Source: Teretinema sp942493045
GTDB taxonomy: Bacteria; Spirochaetota; Spirochaetia; Treponematales; Treponemataceae
DNA length: 64,000 nucleotides
Assembly (NCBI GenBank): GCA_942493045.1
Contig: OW818665.1
Coordinates: 2,046,001-2,110,000 of the forward strand
Direction: 5' to 3'
Positions 17,968 through 26,262 of the stretch are shown piece after piece. Within the stretch, counting starts at the first letter, position 1, and the number at the start of each line of letters is the position of its first letter. The translations under genes were made by a program, and so were the position numbers. A model generated the notes under the pieces. It was not told the origin of the DNA, searched no databases, and worked only from the letters and a program-made list of their open reading frames with translations.

Positions 17968-18738
17968 TTACTGACCCGAGGTCAACTGATCTTTGGGCTT
18001 AAAAAGCATGCCGAGAAAAATCGGGATAATGCCCGTATCCTGAACCAGATACCTTTTAGCCAGCCGTTTAGGATCCTGGGTTAAGCGAAACAACCATTCA
18101 AGACCTCTCTCCGACATCCACCTTGGAGAACGTTTAATCTTACCGGCAAGAAAGTCAAGACTCGCACCGATACCCAGCATAACCGGCGTAATCCCCATTT
18201 TTTTCCATTTATGCATCAGCAGTTCCTGTTTCGGAGCGCCTAATGCGAACAGTACAATATCAGGCTTTGAGGCAAGCATCCTCTCCAATGTTTCTTTTTC
18301 AGTTTCAGGCTGTTTTTCAAACCCAAGCGCCGGAGCGTCCGTACCGACTATATGCAACCCGGGAATACGTTCTTCCAGAACGGTGGCGGCCTTCAGCGCG
18401 ACACCCGGTGCCGCGCCCAAAAAGTACACCCTCAAACCGGTCTCGGCGGCTTTCCTCATTAAGGGCTCGACCAGATCGGAACCCGAAATTTTTTCCGGAA
18501 GCGGACAATGAAGCAAGCGGCTCATCCAGATTAGGGGTTTCCCATCTGCTAGTGAAAACGAAGCGTCTGCGTACGCCGCTCTCAGGGCTGGCTGTTTTTC
18601 AGCCATCACAATATGGTCCACGTTTGGCGTTACCACAAACCCACCGGTTTTGGCTTTCGCCAGTTCAACGATTCCATCAACCGCTTCGTTCATGGTTAAA
18701 TAGTCCGCGTGAATAGTCCCAAAAACAATCTTCTTCAT
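17968..18738 (-). CDS. WecG/TagA/CpsF-family glycosyltransferase (GT26)
   Basis: A 256-residue enzyme of the family that adds N-acetylmannosamine-type sugars to undecaprenyl-diphosphate-linked acceptors. Key blocks: VVTPNVDHIVMA, LADGKPLIW, YFLGAAPGVA and ALGAPKQELLM, then IGASLDFLAGKIKRSPRWM. The end (PKRLAKRYLVQDTG) is amphipathic and may touch the membrane. The start at 18738 was preferred over 18744 on ribosome-site spacing. It probably adds the second sugar after the priming transferase encoded at 30183-31376. Confidence 0.9.
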   Translation of the reverse strand: MKKIVFGTIHADYLTMNEAVDGIVELAKAKTGGFVVTPNVDHIVMAEKQPALRAAYADASFSLADGKPLIWMSRLLHCPLPEKISGSDLVEPLMRKAAETGLRVYFLGAAPGVALKAATVLEERIPGLHIVGTDAPALGFEKQPETEKETLERMLASKPDIVLFALGAPKQELLMHKWKKMGITPVMLGIGASLDFLAGKIKRSPRWMSERGLEWLFRLTQDPKRLAKRYLVQDTGIIPIFLGMLFKPKDQLTSGQ

Positions 18739-18788
18739 AAACATTACACCTTGGCACTTTTAGAAATAAGGAATAGATAAAACCCTCT

Positions 18789-18820
18789 GCAAAAAACAGG
18801 ATACGACCGAAGCCGTATCC
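18789..18820 (-). terminator. Intrinsic terminator after the InlB-repeat/SUMF1 gene
   Basis: On the minus strand a 7-base stem (GGATACG with CGTATCC, 18820-18814 and 18805-18799) extends through a G-T pair to a TTCG loop, followed by GTTTTTTG. It lies 22 bases beyond the stop at 18842. Confidence 0.75.
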
Positions 18821-18841
18821 CGAATAAAAACCGCGTAGAAA

Positions 18842-21187
18842 CTAACGCCTTACAACGCGAATTCCAAGTATTGAGAGGGAATCATACGGATGTCGTCCAT
18901 ATTTATAGAACACGCTGCACCAATAGGCTTCCTGCATTCTATTTCCGCCCCGCACAACCCGATACGGGTCCGACATAGCGTCATAAGGTACCTGATCTCG
19001 AGCCAGTCCGGGAAAATCTACCAGTGGACCGACCGGATAGGCGCCATTCCAGCAGGAGGTCATCTCCATCACGTTTCCGCTCAAATCATAAATTTGAAGC
19101 TCATTGGGCAATTTACTTCCTACAGGGGAGGTTGTTGAGAGCAATGTCCGACCCTCCTCCACTGTACCTGAGCCAAATACCACGTAATCACCGATAAAAT
19201 TCGCACCGTCGGAACCCGCAAAGGCCTTCAACCGGTTGTCAGTCGCGCCCATTGCCGCCCACATCCACTCCATTTCAGTTGGGAGTCTATAACCGTTGGC
19301 GCTGTAATTAACGATAGCCGCGTCCCATACCGGCATCGATACATCCCCTGGCAGTTCCGCGAAGGTAATCGTTCGAAAATCCACACCCTCTACCGTATAT
19401 ACCGGAATCAGTCCTTCCGCGATGCTGAGTTTATTGCAGAAGGTAATTGCCGCATACCAATTAAAATTCTGAACCGGATCGGTTATTCCGGTGGATCTAC
19501 CCGTCACGCTGGGATCGTAACCCATTACCGCGACCCACTGTTCACGCGTTACTTCATATTGACCGATCTGAAAGGCAGACACCGTACTGGTATTGGTCTC
19601 AGAGGCGTCACGGTGGAAAGTCCCGGCCGGCACGCTGATCAGGCTTATCCCCAAATCCCATCTGGCGTAAAGCTCCAGAGTGGCGTTATCCGTATATACC
19701 TCATTTTCATCATAGCTTGTGCCATCGGCGGTTACCCAGCCCACGAAGCTCATACCGGAACGGACAAGTCCCCCTGTATTCGCGGCTATGGTTAACGGAG
19801 TATCAACGTACTTTGTCTGTGAGTCGGGGACTGCACCACCGGTATTACCGTTTCCAAGATAGATAATGGAGTACGATGGCAAAATCTGCCACTGGGCATA
19901 CAGTTCTACATCCGCCAATCCCATTTGAAAGGTGTCGGAAGGGGCATAAGCGACGCCGGATCCGTCAGCGACTGTATTCCAGCCTTCAAAGGTATAGCCG
20001 CTCTTTAGAAGCAGACCCCTGCCTGAAACCACTACGTTTGAACCGGTTGGGTATAACGTGGCATCGACAGGAACCTCACCGTCAGTACTGCCGTTGTCAA
20101 AGTAAATCACCGCAAAAACAGGTATTAATTCCCACTGCGCATAAAGCAGTACATCGGCATTATCAATAACAAGTGTGTCCCCTGCGTCGTAATTAGCGCC
20201 GGAACCATCGGGCGCGGTATTCCAGCCTACAAAGGCACAACCGGGTTTTTCCAGAAGCCCGGAAGACAGCACCAGAGCCTGAGCCCCGCTTTCATAGCTA
20301 TTGTTATCTGTCGGCACCCCGCCACCGGTGTTACCGTTACCGAAATAACTCACAGTAAAAGTCGGGTTGGTTGTCCATTGGGCATAAAGAATAATGTTCC
20401 CGGCACCCATCAGGAAGGGATTTCCCGGAATATGCAGTACACCGGTTCCATCAGAAGCTGTATTCCATCCTACGAAGGTATACCCGGGTCGGTTCAGGGT
20501 TCCGGCTCCAAGCGTAATAACTACCGCGCCGGTTTCATACCGGTTAGCGTCAACAGGAACACTTCCGCCGGCATTATTGGTATCACTGTAGTTTACCGTA
20601 AAAGTCGGATTCGTCGTCCACTGCGCGTAAAGCACAACATCGCTGGTTCCCATGGTGAATTGAGTAGAGGCGGCGTACAGCGCGCCGGTTCCATCCGCCC
20701 GTGTATTCCAGCCGACAAAGGTAGAGCCGGTTTTTCGCAGGGTTCCGGCGGCAAATGTCGTAACAAGCGATCCGGTTTTATAGCGATTATCATCAGTGGG
20801 AACCCCACCGCCGGTATTGGTATTCCCGTCATAAGTTACGGTATAGGTAGCGTTAGTAGTCCACTGGGCGTATAAAATAACCGCAGCGTTGCCCATGGTA
20901 AAAGTCGAGCCCGCGAACCGTTCAGTTCCGGTACCATCCGGCTCCGTATTCCAACCGACAAAGGTATAATCGATTTTCTCGAGCGTTCCGCGGCCCAATA
21001 CGGACACCGTCATGCCGTTTTCATACACCGCTTTATCTACCGGAACGAGCCCGCCCGTACTGCCGTTATCATTATATGTTACCTTATAGGTTGGGTTTGG
21101 AGATTCAACGGATGCTGATTTACAACCAATCAAAAGGATTGAAAAAAGAATGACAAAAAAACGCGCAATAGCTACTTTTTGTTTCAT
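18842..21187 (-). CDS. Lipoprotein with six Listeria-Bacteroides (InlB B-type) repeats and a SUMF1 domain
   Basis: A 781-residue protein. The signal peptide ends in the lipobox LLIGC (Cys22). Six tandem repeats of about 81 residues (residues about 32-515) follow, each with a GWNT element and ending in LYAQW, the Flg_new/InlB B-repeat pattern. The C-terminal 265 residues are a formylglycine-generating-enzyme-like (SUMF1) domain: ISVPAGTF, QIGQYEVTREQW, GYRLPTEMEWMWAA, YDLSGNVMEM and a final GIRVVRR. Such lipoproteins are typical of spirochaetes and display sugar-binding-like domains on the surface; whether the SUMF1 part is catalytic is unknown. A terminator follows directly. Confidence 0.88.
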   Translation of the reverse strand: MKQKVAIARFFVILFSILLIGCKSASVESPNPTYKVTYNDNGSTGGLVPVDKAVYENGMTVSVLGRGTLEKIDYTFVGWNTEPDGTGTERFAGSTFTMGNAAVILYAQWTTNATYTVTYDGNTNTGGGVPTDDNRYKTGSLVTTFAAGTLRKTGSTFVGWNTRADGTGALYAASTQFTMGTSDVVLYAQWTTNPTFTVNYSDTNNAGGSVPVDANRYETGAVVITLGAGTLNRPGYTFVGWNTASDGTGVLHIPGNPFLMGAGNIILYAQWTTNPTFTVSYFGNGNTGGGVPTDNNSYESGAQALVLSSGLLEKPGCAFVGWNTAPDGSGANYDAGDTLVIDNADVLLYAQWELIPVFAVIYFDNGSTDGEVPVDATLYPTGSNVVVSGRGLLLKSGYTFEGWNTVADGSGVAYAPSDTFQMGLADVELYAQWQILPSYSIIYLGNGNTGGAVPDSQTKYVDTPLTIAANTGGLVRSGMSFVGWVTADGTSYDENEVYTDNATLELYARWDLGISLISVPAGTFHRDASETNTSTVSAFQIGQYEVTREQWVAVMGYDPSVTGRSTGITDPVQNFNWYAAITFCNKLSIAEGLIPVYTVEGVDFRTITFAELPGDVSMPVWDAAIVNYSANGYRLPTEMEWMWAAMGATDNRLKAFAGSDGANFIGDYVVFGSGTVEEGRTLLSTTSPVGSKLPNELQIYDLSGNVMEMTSCWNGAYPVGPLVDFPGLARDQVPYDAMSDPYRVVRGGNRMQEAYWCSVFYKYGRHPYDSLSILGIRVVRR
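19643..21094 (-). repeat. Six intragenic 243-base repeats encoding InlB-type modules
   Basis: The repeat array of the lipoprotein above. The units are about 81 codons and vary clearly in sequence, so they are diverged modules rather than recent perfect duplications. Boundaries are estimated from the translated repeats. Confidence 0.8.
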
Positions 21188-21292
21188 GTCTACCTGCCCT
21201 TTTACGGCTTAGTGTAGACCCAACGATAAGAAAAAGCAAGATGAAAGGTCAAAATTGTCCATTTATGAAGAAAGATCTTCTATTCTGACAAA

Positions 21293-21321
21293 GACGGGGC
21301 AGCAGCTGCTGCTACCCCGTC
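21293..21321 (-). terminator. Terminator-like hairpin after the beta-helix lipoprotein gene
   Basis: A nearly perfect palindrome with GACGGGG and CCCCGTC outer arms and an AGCAGC/GCTGCT inner part starts 11 bases beyond the stop at 21332. The T-tract after it on the minus strand is short (TTTGT), so termination may be weak. Confidence 0.5.
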
Positions 21322-21331
21322 GATACCGTTA

Positions 21332-23323
21332 TTATTGGAATCCGGTTTTTATCCATTGCACGACAAGCGCTGCGCTAAACCGGTTGTCCCAGTTATTACG
21401 GCCCTGATTTCTGACCGCGCCGATAAAAGCGTCAATCGTTTCGGTGGCGCCAAGACTGCGCATGTAGCCAACAATGCTTCTGGTTGGATCAGGAAAAACG
21501 GCGCGAACAAAGGTGGAATTATCTCCGCTCAAGGTTGACCAAGCCGCCAGCAGCCTATTGGTAGTTTCTACCCGGAATGCAGTCCCCTGATTCGAGGTAA
21601 AATACTGGTTATCGGTAAAAGTATACGCTCCCAAATCATCCTGATCGTCCACCTGAATGACTCTCAGTTGGTTAACGGGTTCCTGAAAGCGGTTTCGGGC
21701 TACGGTAATATTGTCGGACGCGGCTGTCCGGGTAGCAGCCAGCAACAGAGCCGGAACGGCGCTGCTGTTTCCATGGGGATTCAGATTATAAACCACGTTT
21801 TCTTCAATACGCACATTCCTGGAGCCCCCCTCCAACCGAATACCGTAAGCATTTGTCACAACAGCATTGCTGAAATGCAGGAAGTAATTATCGGATATGG
21901 AACCGCCATCCCAGCCGACAGAGTCTAAAGCCCAAGCCAGAGTGCGGTTGGTCGGACGCGATCTGCCGATCTCGGTAAAAATATTTCCCTCAATCACCAC
22001 GTTTCTGAAACGATACTGACCGACTGTATTACCGCCAATTCCAATACCAATCTCGCCATCCAGGTACAAATTGTCAGTCAGCGTAATATTCGTTGAGCTG
22101 GCTATACCGGTATTCGCGGTAAACTTGTTACCCATACTAGAGCCACGCGAGAAAATATTTTTGGTGAAAAGTACATTGTGACAACCCTCAAAATAGGTAT
22201 TGTGGTTAAAGATGGTCGCGGTACCGATAGAGCCAGGGGCCTGGTTATACCAACCATTATGATCAAAAATATTTTCTTCCAGCACTATCCCGTTACTGAA
22301 GGCCATGTACAAGCCCTGTGCGTGACCGGTACCGTTCGAATAATTATCCGAAATCACCGTACGCCGGATTTTAATGTTTTGAGCGACGCCGCCATCCGTA
22401 CCCTGAATACGATTACCCGTAAAGAACCGGAAACGGCAGCCTTCTATCAGTATATTGTTGATAATCTGATTTGTAACCGCGCTGATCCCCATCGTTCCAG
22501 CTGTTGTGTAGCCGGCCACCGCGGGATTACGCCTGACCGCGTAGAAGTCGATCCCCTGTATTACGGAATGCTGGGTATTGCTGGGTATAGTTACCGCGCT
22601 CACAGATGTATTTAAGGGATGCACAACGGGCATCGACAGTGAATTACCATAAGCCCCAAGTAAAGCGTACTGTCCGGCCGAAGCCCCGGATTTCAGGGTA
22701 ATGTTTGCCGAGAAAGTATCGCCTCTCCGTAACAGTATCCAGTCAGGAGACGCGTTTCTGGTTCGCGCTGAAGCAGCCGCGATAGTGGCAAAAGCGTTAA
22801 CTGTTCCCGGATTGAATGGATCCGGAACTTGAGAAAGGGAGTAAACCTGACCCGTCGAATCATTTCCAGCGCTTGATACATACACGATTCGGCTGGCAGA
22901 AGACGCAGCGAACTCCGTCCAGCCTTGTTCATCAATCTCACCAGGCGGAATTACCACCGGCGGATCCTCGACCGGGGGAATATCGCTATACTGCGCATAC
23001 AATACAATATCAGAGCGCGGAACAATCATCTTCTCAGCCGCGGTGTAAACCGCGCCACTGTCATCTTTGCGGGTATTCCAGTGACTGAACGACACTCCAT
23101 TTTTAGATAGATCACCCGTGTTACTCGCAATAATGATTGTCTCACCACTCGCGTAACTCTGTTCGGAAACCGGCACTGTTCCCTCGGTATTGCCATTCCC
23201 ATCGTACAAGACCTTAAAGCTACCAAATAGAACCCCGGATTCCAACGGAATGGCGCAACCCAATATCATCATCAGCAGTAGCATAACATTAATTAATAAT
23301 CCAAAACGCATCGCCGCTTTCAT
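21332..23323 (-). CDS. Beta-helix lipoprotein with one N-terminal InlB-type repeat
   Basis: A 663-residue lipoprotein (lipobox MILGC, Cys23). Residues about 35-112 form one Listeria-Bacteroides repeat (ending IVLYAQY), then a Pro-rich linker (PPVEDPPVVIPPGE), then a right-handed beta-helix nearly collinear with that encoded at 13238-14971: shared blocks include GNDSTGQ, DPFNPG, ILIEGCRFRFF, IRRTVISDNYS, NHNTYFE and GEIGIGIGGN. The pair looks like a duplication in which one copy gained a lipid anchor and a repeat. A strong ribosome site (GAGGAGGAAAT) and a sigma-54-type promoter lie upstream. A lyase or epimerase role on the local polymer is inferred only. Confidence 0.82.
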   Translation of the reverse strand: MKAAMRFGLLINVMLLLMMILGCAIPLESGVLFGSFKVLYDGNGNTEGTVPVSEQSYASGETIIIASNTGDLSKNGVSFSHWNTRKDDSGAVYTAAEKMIVPRSDIVLYAQYSDIPPVEDPPVVIPPGEIDEQGWTEFAASSASRIVYVSSAGNDSTGQVYSLSQVPDPFNPGTVNAFATIAAASARTRNASPDWILLRRGDTFSANITLKSGASAGQYALLGAYGNSLSMPVVHPLNTSVSAVTIPSNTQHSVIQGIDFYAVRRNPAVAGYTTAGTMGISAVTNQIINNILIEGCRFRFFTGNRIQGTDGGVAQNIKIRRTVISDNYSNGTGHAQGLYMAFSNGIVLEENIFDHNGWYNQAPGSIGTATIFNHNTYFEGCHNVLFTKNIFSRGSSMGNKFTANTGIASSTNITLTDNLYLDGEIGIGIGGNTVGQYRFRNVVIEGNIFTEIGRSRPTNRTLAWALDSVGWDGGSISDNYFLHFSNAVVTNAYGIRLEGGSRNVRIEENVVYNLNPHGNSSAVPALLLAATRTAASDNITVARNRFQEPVNQLRVIQVDDQDDLGAYTFTDNQYFTSNQGTAFRVETTNRLLAAWSTLSGDNSTFVRAVFPDPTRSIVGYMRSLGATETIDAFIGAVRNQGRNNWDNRFSAALVVQWIKTGFQ

Positions 23324-23412
23324 ATTTCCTCCTCAAGTAACTGACTGCCTGACAATCAGCAGCAACCGACACCCCATGCGTTGAACAGTAGTTAAACGCA
23401 GTAACAACAACT

Positions 23413-23450
23413 CTTATTTAGCAATAATTGTGCCAAATGCCCTAAATAAG
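23413..23450. promoter_or_regulatory. Inverted repeat framing the sigma-54 site
   Basis: Perfect 9-base arms CTTATTTAG (23413-23421) and CTAAATAAG (23442-23450) enclose the -24/-12 promoter element. It could bind a repressor or architectural protein; hairpin formation in RNA is less likely to matter because it lies at the promoter. Confidence 0.5.
23421..23436 (-). promoter_or_regulatory. Sigma-54 (RpoN) type promoter for the beta-helix lipoprotein gene
   Basis: The minus strand reads TTGGCAC-5 bases-TTGC, matching the -24 GG / -12 GC consensus at all key positions. The start of transcription would lie about 85 bases before the ATG at 23323. An enhancer-binding activator would be required; none is encoded in the window. 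Confidence 0.6.
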
Positions 23451-23762
23451 AAAAAATAAGATTTTTTAACCAAAGAGGAGTTGTAATCGAAGCTGATTTA
23501 TGACTGTAGATTTGTAATTACTTACAGAGCAATAAGTTAAATAAATAACCAATAAGTCGGATCAGAGTCTGACGCGGAAAAAAAGTTCGAAAATGTTTAT
23601 ATAACTGCCCGAGAGAGGGTTAGCCGCCAAAATAAGCAGTAATCAAAATACGTTTTTCAACATAAAAATTACAAATTTGTAAATACGCCGATTTGTCAGC
23701 GAAGAAGGGGAAGGTATTTAACACTTCACTTTCTTCGCTGTGTCTTCCGGAATCGGTTCACG

Positions 23763-24971
23763 CTACTCGGTGCGCTCCCTGGCTATTTGAACAAACAACC
23801 ACCAGGCAGCGTAGGCTTTCATATTGCCGTTTACCGGCTGAGTATGATCCGGACTACAGGCAAACCAATCGGTGCCTTGGGTGTGTGAATTCTGCCATTC
23901 GATCGCCCAATTCGAATCCACCGCGCCGTCCGCATTGCTGTCATAACCGCATTCATCATTGCTTCTTCTATTAAGGAAATAAACACCTTCGGGATTATGG
24001 CTTTCAATATCAGCAAAATCATACAGCCATTTATCGTTGGCAATACAAAAATTCCGAATCTGCTGATTACGCTGATGCAAAATGCCGGTCTCACCGGTTC
24101 CATCAAGATGGCCGGTCATATACACAAAGGTAATATCCGGATGCGCTGCCTCAAACTCGGACATTTCGTTCAAGTAGCGGTTAATTAGGTTTACCTCCGA
24201 CATTCCGGATAACTGACCGCACCACGACCACATAATCACATTGTATTGGGCATGAGCGCTTTCGGCCAAAAAGGCCTCGGTTTCGCTGACCCAACCCGGA
24301 TAATAACCCGCGTCAAGCTCAAGCCAGCCAGTCTCATATCCTGAACCCTCAAAGAAATGGAGGGCACCGCCGCTTCCGGAGGCATTGAAAGCGAACAAGT
24401 TGTCGGAGTACTCGGTTCCGCCTAAATTCCCGCCATTGGCAAAACCAATCAGGCCGGACATGCCGGTCGCCAGCTGCGATCCGTGAGAGGTGTGGCCATA
24501 CCCGATATGCAAAGTATTTTTGGCCAATACAATATCAGATTCAGGAATAAGGCCGTCCCACAATTGATGCACTATCGTGTGATCAGCAATACGAGCGCCG
24601 CCACCCGTCCCGGAACCGGATCTATGCACCGTGACTATATAGGTCTTTACGGTGACCCCGTCACTGCCGGTGACAATAACTTCGATTTCCGTACTGCCTA
24701 CCGCAAGCGACACACTCTGACCCGACAACCCGCCAACCGTGGCTGTTGAATCGGCGGGGATACCTGTCACGGTAATAGTTGATACACTATTCGAAACCGA
24801 CACAGAATATTCCTGGTTCCCGGCGGAAAAAACCGGTGAAAGCACGCCGCTCGATACGTACAATTCTGAAAGATCAGCGCCAGAAGCGCCTTGAGCCGGA
24901 ATCAAATCAGGACAACCCGCCAATAGCGCAACAAAAAAAACCACACAAAAAGAAACGAATACTTTTTTCAT
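23763..24971 (-). CDS. Lipoprotein with cadherin-like beta-sandwich and SGNH-like domain
   Basis: A 402-residue lipoprotein (lipobox LLAGC, Cys20). Residues about 33-118 fit the cadherin-like beta-sandwich family (LSELYVSSGVLSPVF, SVSLAVGSTEIEVIVTGSDG). The rest has HIGYGHTSHGSQLATGM, IMWSWCGQLSG and a late SPDHTQPVNGNMKAYAAW, which resemble the nucleophile and Asp-x-x-His blocks of SGNH-type hydrolases, comparable to the HQSVGSN block of the gene at 3784. A surface esterase acting on polymer is a guess from these motifs. GGGAG precedes the ATG. Confidence 0.55.
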   Translation of the reverse strand: MKKVFVSFCVVFFVALLAGCPDLIPAQGASGADLSELYVSSGVLSPVFSAGNQEYSVSVSNSVSTITVTGIPADSTATVGGLSGQSVSLAVGSTEIEVIVTGSDGVTVKTYIVTVHRSGSGTGGGARIADHTIVHQLWDGLIPESDIVLAKNTLHIGYGHTSHGSQLATGMSGLIGFANGGNLGGTEYSDNLFAFNASGSGGALHFFEGSGYETGWLELDAGYYPGWVSETEAFLAESAHAQYNVIMWSWCGQLSGMSEVNLINRYLNEMSEFEAAHPDITFVYMTGHLDGTGETGILHQRNQQIRNFCIANDKWLYDFADIESHNPEGVYFLNRRSNDECGYDSNADGAVDSNWAIEWQNSHTQGTDWFACSPDHTQPVNGNMKAYAAWWLFVQIARERTE

Positions 24972-25045
24972 ACACTCTCCCAGAAAATATTTTCAAGCTA
25001 AACACTATTCATCGCGAACACCTACTTGGAATAGGGAAAGCGCTA

Positions 25046-25414
25046 TCAACTCTCGGTAACCATTTTTTTACTGTTGATGTACTTTTGCGGCAATAGACCT
25101 ACCAGAAATCCAATACAATCAAACACCATATCGAAAAAATCAAAGGAACGGGTTTCGACAAAAAGTTGCAAAACCTCGGTTATCAGAGAGAAGCCTACAC
25201 AGCATAAAAAAGCGAGAGGCTCTCTTTTTGTAGTTACAATCTTGAAATCCGCCTGAATCGCCAGCGCCCAGAAGAGGAACATCGCAAAATGTATAATTTT
25301 ATCAATACCAAACCAGTTGCCGGTAAGTTCCGGAATCGATGAGCCCGGTATAATGACCGCTATCACAATCAGTATAGTAACGAGTACCGAACGCCAGGGA
25401 AACGACTTTTTCAT
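25046..25414 (-). CDS. VanZ-like membrane protein
   Basis: A 122-residue protein with four hydrophobic segments and the VanZ family layout: GIDKIIHFAMFLFWAL in segment two, GFSLITEVLQLF in the third and the SFDFFDMVFDCIGFLVGLL ending with its Asp residues. VanZ-like proteins often close exopolysaccharide clusters; their biochemical role is unknown. It stands alone between the SGNH-like lipoprotein and the ABC transporter, in the same direction as both. Confidence 0.75.
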   Translation of the reverse strand: MKKSFPWRSVLVTILIVIAVIIPGSSIPELTGNWFGIDKIIHFAMFLFWALAIQADFKIVTTKREPLAFLCCVGFSLITEVLQLFVETRSFDFFDMVFDCIGFLVGLLPQKYINSKKMVTES

Positions 25415-25458
25415 ATAAGTCTACTGTATCCCAACGACGCGATTTTGTCAGCCGAATA

Positions 25459-26262
25459 CTAGAACTGGACGAGACTTCCGTCTTTTTTAGCCCGCGAGAG
25501 AGCCAATCGTAAAAAGGCAAAACCTAACGGACACATGACCAGTGAAAAAACAGCCAGATACAAAACCGTTTGCTGCCACTGACCTTCTCCGGAAGGGACC
25601 AGTAACAGTTCGCGTACCGAGCGGGTAGCGTGCGACATCGGCAGAACAAAGGAGAATTTCTGCAGCGGAGCAGGCAGCACCTCCACCGGAAAAAGAATAC
25701 CGCCGAAGAAGTAGCTGGATGCGCCGAAGATCAAATTAATCGGGTTTCCCTGTTTAAACATCATGATAAAAGCCGCCGACAGCATTCCCAAGGATAAAAA
25801 ACTTACGAAAGTCAGGGCTAACACCAGGGCGACAAGCAGTAATTGAGTAACCGTAACCTGAAGTCCAACGATCAGAATAGTTGCCCCGAGATACAGGGTA
25901 CTCAACAGCAGCGCTTCGATAAAAGACCACACCGAATTGCCGAATAAAATTAAATTTGCCGCGGTCGGAGTAACCAGCAGAATCTCCAGCGTGCCCTGCG
26001 TCTGGGCTTCACGCACCGAGCCGGAAAGCGAATACAGGCCGGTAGAAACAAAGGTACTGACGCACATACCCAACAAGGCGAAGGCGAAATAGTCATTACC
26101 ATACCGGGAAAGATAATCTGAGAAACCGTTTTGAAACATCCTGCCCATAAAGAAAAGCATAAAAACCGCGGCCAGTATGCTCACCAGACTCAAAATCATT
26201 CTAAAACGATAGCTGAGCTTGATTCGTAAGTCCCTTTTCAAAAAACTTAGCAGCTTAAACAT
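25459..26262 (-). CDS. ABC-2 type exporter permease
   Basis: A 267-residue membrane protein with six hydrophobic segments and the ABC-2 conserved middle part (TQGTLEILLVTPTAANLILF) followed by FGGILFPVEVLP. The start at 26262 (MFKLLSFLKRDL) overlaps the end of the ATPase gene by 8 bases, so the two are translationally coupled; the longer reading from 26322 would put a Cys/Arg-rich extension before it. It makes a two-gene exporter with the ATPase, oriented away from the protease-HprK-PqqD-radical SAM genes. Cargo is not shown by sequence; the modified peptide is the best candidate by position. Confidence 0.85.
   Translation of the reverse strand: MFKLLSFLKRDLRIKLSYRFRMILSLVSILAAVFMLFFMGRMFQNGFSDYLSRYGNDYFAFALLGMCVSTFVSTGLYSLSGSVREAQTQGTLEILLVTPTAANLILFGNSVWSFIEALLLSTLYLGATILIVGLQVTVTQLLLVALVLALTFVSFLSLGMLSAAFIMMFKQGNPINLIFGASSYFFGGILFPVEVLPAPLQKFSFVLPMSHATRSVRELLLVPSGEGQWQQTVLYLAVFSLVMCPLGFAFLRLALSRAKKDGSLVQF

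Larger units (their letters stand above)
23324..23762. other. AT-rich intergenic region with a sigma-54 promoter; no gene seen
   Basis: The 439 bases between the two lipoprotein genes have no coding-like ORF. They hold the sigma-54-type promoter and an inverted repeat near 23413-23450. The stretch 23451-23762 is strongly AT-rich with no other feature that I can support. Confidence 0.6.
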
